A stretch of 64,000 nt of DNA, taken from the NCBI GenBank assembly GCA_037127315.1, contig JBBBDQ010001293.1, forward strand, positions 640,001 to 704,000. Direction: 5' to 3'. The notes under the pieces are model-generated. The model did no database searches. It was given only the letters and a program-made list of their open reading frames with translations, and was not told the DNA's origin. Source of the stretch: Ascarosepion bandense (Eukaryota > Mollusca > Cephalopoda > Sepiida > Sepiidae). Shown here piece after piece: positions 61,046-64,000 of this stretch. Position 1 is the first letter of the stretch. Each line of letters opens with the position of its first letter. A program made the translations under genes and the position numbers.

Positions 61046-61760
61046 TATATACTTTAGAATTTCAAGATATATTTGTGCGATTTTGGGAATATTTCTGTTA
61101 AAATGAGATATCAGCGTTATTTTCATTTTTGCGGAATTTAGATGAAAATGAATAGACCGCTTGTCACAAAAAGGCCAAATCGTGCTTTTGAACTAACATT
61201 TTTCCAGATATTCGAAGTATTCATATCTGCTCTGTTTCTTATCTTAATGTAAGCAAAAAACAATTTATTTTATGAAGTTTTACGAAATCCGTTCAGAAAT
61301 GGATTAAATCCGATATAATTCTAATTTACTGGTTCAAACATTATTTTTAATGAATACTTATACTCGAAAAAATGGTGTGTTTTATTATTATTTTTTATTA
61401 TCACGATTAAACGGTATATTTATTCACCTCTAAATTTGAGTATACCCCAAAAAATAAATTTTAAATGAATAATTTAAAAATACGATGGATTTAATCTAAT
61501 TCCTAACAAATTTCGAAAAATTTAGTAAAAGAAATTGTCTGATTATATTAAGATACAGAGAAAAGTAGATATAAAAATTTTGAAAATAGGGAAAAACGTA
61601 TGTTAAGAAGTACTATTTAGGCTTTGTTATATATATATATATATATATATATATTTGATTTATTTTCTGTTTATCTAATGTCATTTTTATATATAACGAC
61701 TAAAATCTGTAGAAACTGTCCGTAGTTTTTTAAAATTACATTTGCATTCAACGTTCTCTT
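61046..61760. other. no gene recognised
   Basis: Very AT-rich; (TA)n at 61628-61655. Confidence 0.35.
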
Positions 61761-61810
61761 CATAGTTATTATCGCAACGTTTCGAGTATTCTGCTGCTTG
61801 GTCTTCTTCG
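61761..61810 (-). ncRNA. hammerhead-like motif, degenerate
   Basis: Minus strand CCGAAGA (U4 changed to C), about 21 bases, then GAAACGTT. The no-loop AC/GT stem III and a U at the cleavage site are kept; stem II is weak. (TA)n lies about 110 bases to the left. Confidence 0.35.
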
Positions 61811-62421
61811 GATATCTATCGATCTGGGTAATTTCTTAAGCTTTCTGGAGATGTGATTCAATCATGGCAGTGATTTTGAAGCAGCCGTTGAGGCAATAAG
61901 AATAGTAGCTTAAGGATAATAGCCGGTTAGTACAGGATCAGACTTTGTGACACCACCGGTAATAAATTAGGACTAAAAGAATTTAGAAGACTAGATATTG
62001 CAAGACGTGGAAGAAGAATAATCCACATACGAAATTTCCTGAAAATTACTCGGAGCGAAAGAAAGCCGGAAACGTCTTGATAATAATTCTATTAACAGGA
62101 AAGAAGAGGACATTAGTTTTAATGTTAATAATGATAACCGCTGTTCGCAAAGATCACACACACACATACACACACACACACACACACACATATCGATATA
62201 TATATGTATGTATAACATACTTTATTATTGACCGATTATGAGACAGTTTCTCAAAGTGAGCTTTTTAAATCAGTTCTTAAGAACGTCCTGAGATATCAAA
62301 CATGGGATCCGAAAATGGCTAAATGAAAAGAAAAGTAATTATTATGCGTTTTAAAAAAAAATGATGAAAGAACTATTGTATATATCTTCCTTGTCGCACG
62401 TATTCAATAAAATATGATTGA
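61811..62421. other. no gene recognised
   Basis: Includes (CA)n and short TA runs at 62156-62214. No motif until the PLE begins. Confidence 0.3.
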
Positions 62422-63429
62422 AAGGTTAATTTCAAAGAATACATCAACATATATTATCAGCCCGGCTACCTTTATGGAAATGTAAAAATCCATAAAAAAG
62501 ATCATCCCCTCCGACCTATCATTTCTCAAATACCCACACCAATATATAACCTTTCCAAAACACTTAACAAACTAATTACTCCCTATCTTCCTGGTAAATA
62601 TAGCATTAACTCCACGGACGAATTTTTACAGATTCTCCATTCCGTAAAACCTAATAATCAAATGATTGCATCTTTGGATGTTCAAAACTTATTCACAAAT
62701 GTTCCCGTCCAGGAAACAATTGACATCATTATCCGTGATGTATACAACCATGCTACTCTCCCATCAATCAATATTAAACCCACTATATTAAAAAAACTAT
62801 TATTAGCATGCACCACACAAGTACCCTTTCACGATCCCTTAGGCAATATTTATACACAAATAGATGGTATTGCGATGGGATCTCCTTTAGGCCCCCTCTT
62901 TTCTAATTATTATATGGCAAATCTAGAAAATAAAATAATTAATGACAACAATAAACCTTCTATATATGTAAGATATATAGATGACATCTTTGTTTTAGCT
63001 AAGAATATCGATCAAATTAAATATCTTAAAAACAAATTTGAAAGTCACTCCGTCCTCAAATTTACATTAGAACTTAATATTAATAACAAACTCCCATTCC
63101 TTGATGTATTCATTGATTCTAGCACACATAAATTTACTACTTCTCTATATAGGAAACCAACTAGCATAAATTCGTGTCTTCTTAATTATAATAGTGAATG
63201 TCCCCAACGATATAAGTTAGCTGTTATAAAAAACTTACTTCAACGCACACAAATGATATCTTCTTCAAAATCTATATTTTATAAAGAATTACACAACATT
63301 AAGCAAACACTAGTCAATAATGGATTTCCTAACTCCGTTATTGATCAACAAATTAAAATGTATCTCAACAAACTTAACAATAGCTCTAACAATAATGATA
63401 ATATTATACTATTGCAACCAAATACATAA
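62422..63429 (+). CDS. PLE reverse transcriptase
   Basis: The open frame runs from about 62422 (no methionine until 62662). In order: YLYGNVKIHKKDHPLRPIIS (RT motif with Y.N.KIHK), MIASLDVQNLFTNVPVQETI (first catalytic aspartate, SLDVQNLFTNVP), IDGIAMGSPLGPLFSNYYMA, YVRYIDDIFVLA (catalytic IDD pair), NNKLPFLDVFID and ECPQRYKLAVIKNLLQRT. All expected PLE RT landmarks are intact. The N-terminal domain is cut off at the 5' truncation. A frameshift near 63405 separates it from the nuclease. Confidence 0.88.
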   Translation, partial: KVNFKEYINIYYQPGYLYGNVKIHKKDHPLRPIISQIPTPIYNLSKTLNKLITPYLPGKYSINSTDEFLQILHSVKPNNQMIASLDVQNLFTNVPVQETIDIIIRDVYNHATLPSINIKPTILKKLLLACTTQVPFHDPLGNIYTQIDGIAMGSPLGPLFSNYYMANLENKIINDNNKPSIYVRYIDDIFVLAKNIDQIKYLKNKFESHSVLKFTLELNINNKLPFLDVFIDSSTHKFTTSLYRKPTSINSCLLNYNSECPQRYKLAVIKNLLQRTQMISSSKSIFYKELHNIKQTLVNNGFPNSVIDQQIKMYLNKLNNSSNNNDNIILLQPNT

Positions 63430-63934
63430 TAATTATAAACAAGATGAAAAAACTCTCAAAAACATAATACGTAGAAATGTTAAACCAGTCGAAAGTAATA
63501 ATCAAATTAAACTCATTATATATTATAAAAAGTTTAAAACAATTGACCTCATAGTCTATAATAACCCAACAGGCACTAAACTAAATTCTTTACAAAAAAC
63601 CAATGTAGTGTACCAATTTACATGCCCATTCAGAGATTGCATCTCTGATACTACTCAAAAACCTAGTACATATATTGGTTTTACCACAACCACGCTCTCC
63701 CGTAGACTTACATGTCATCTTTCTGATCAGAGTACTATTAAACAACATTTCTCTGAAAAACATAAACATGTAGGTAATATCAGACAGATTTTGGTCAACA
63801 ATACGGTGATCCTTACTCATACACACAGTAAGAGGAACCTGCAGATATTGGAGGCCATGTACATCAAATCAAAACAACCAACACTCAATAAAATCAACTT
63901 TAAAACAGGAAATAACATATTACATTGCATTTGA
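63400..63934 (+). CDS. PLE GIY-YIG endonuclease, shifted frame
   Basis: In the next frame: ILYYCNQIHNNYKQDEKTLK, KTNVVYQFTCPFRDC, STYIGFTTTTLSRRLTCHL (YIG and the arginine of the nuclease), STIKQHFSEKHKHVG and LQILEAMYIKSKQPTLNKIN. The order and spacing equal 35670-36242, where RT end and nuclease share one frame, so a one-base-type shift near 63405 broke this copy. Sequence upstream of 63400 in this frame is not coding. Confidence 0.85.
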
Positions 63935-64000
63935 CTACATGGTTTTGTTGTCATTTCGCGCTATCCCGCGGTGTGACGTCATAAAACCGCATCGCAAACT
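63935..64000 (+). mobile_element. PLE 3' UTR, cut by window end
   Basis: GCGCTATCCCGCGGTGTGAC then CATAAAACCGCATCGC follows the stop. No hammerhead motif is visible before the window ends, and the element continues outside. Confidence 0.5.

Overview
This window looks like intergenic DNA from a large, repeat-dense animal genome, most likely a cephalopod mollusc (octopus-like). That is an inference. It rests on many tRNA-derived SINEs whose internal promoter boxes and body resemble the octopus OK/OR SINEs as I remember them, on high A+T with long (TA)n and (CA)n runs, and on the mix of RTE-type LINEs, jockey/CR1-type LINE tails, Penelope-like elements (PLEs) and mariner relics. I found no convincing host exon, no bacterial-style operon and no CRISPR. 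Every recognisable protein fragment is a reverse transcriptase, a GIY-YIG endonuclease or a transposase.

Layout. 1-3100: degenerate pyrimidine-rich minisatellite holding a solo LTR and a dispersed repeat, ending in a 95-base tandem array. 3.4-10 kb: LINE ends, a 5S-derived plus tRNA-derived SINE, other SINEs, and two nearly identical RTE LINE 3' ends. 10-15.2 kb: a SINE carrying a hammerhead-ribozyme fold, an ancient diverged array and a 205-base tandem duplication. 15.2-24.5 kb: SINEs, LINE-tail tandem units, a GIY-YIG fragment, a foldback unit and a LINE 3' end. 24.5-28 kb: an LTR-like block and a mariner relic between 265-base direct repeats. 28.7-32.8 kb: LINE ends, a foldback unit and tandem arrays of about 100 and 113 bases. 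33-40.6 kb: nested LINE/SINE, foldback units, a PLE and a ribozyme-bearing SINE. 40.9-47 kb: broken RTE LINEs. 47-51.2 kb: solo LTRs, a foldback and a PLE split by two insertions. 51.4-52.4 kb: a long inverted repeat. 53-56 kb: PLEs of two lineages. 57-61 kb: LINE end, LINE-tail tandem unit with a perfect hairpin, transposase relic. 62.4-64 kb: the best-preserved PLE, cut by the window edge.

The main pattern is a set of hammerhead-ribozyme-like motifs attached to retroelements. Some lie in a tRNA-type SINE, one in a perfect hairpin, and several in PLE-derived foldback units whose motifs point outward from the centre. Almost all of these foldbacks lie within or beside (TA)n tracts, as do both sides of two young PLE insertions. 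These motifs were found by eye; folding and cleavage have not been tested.
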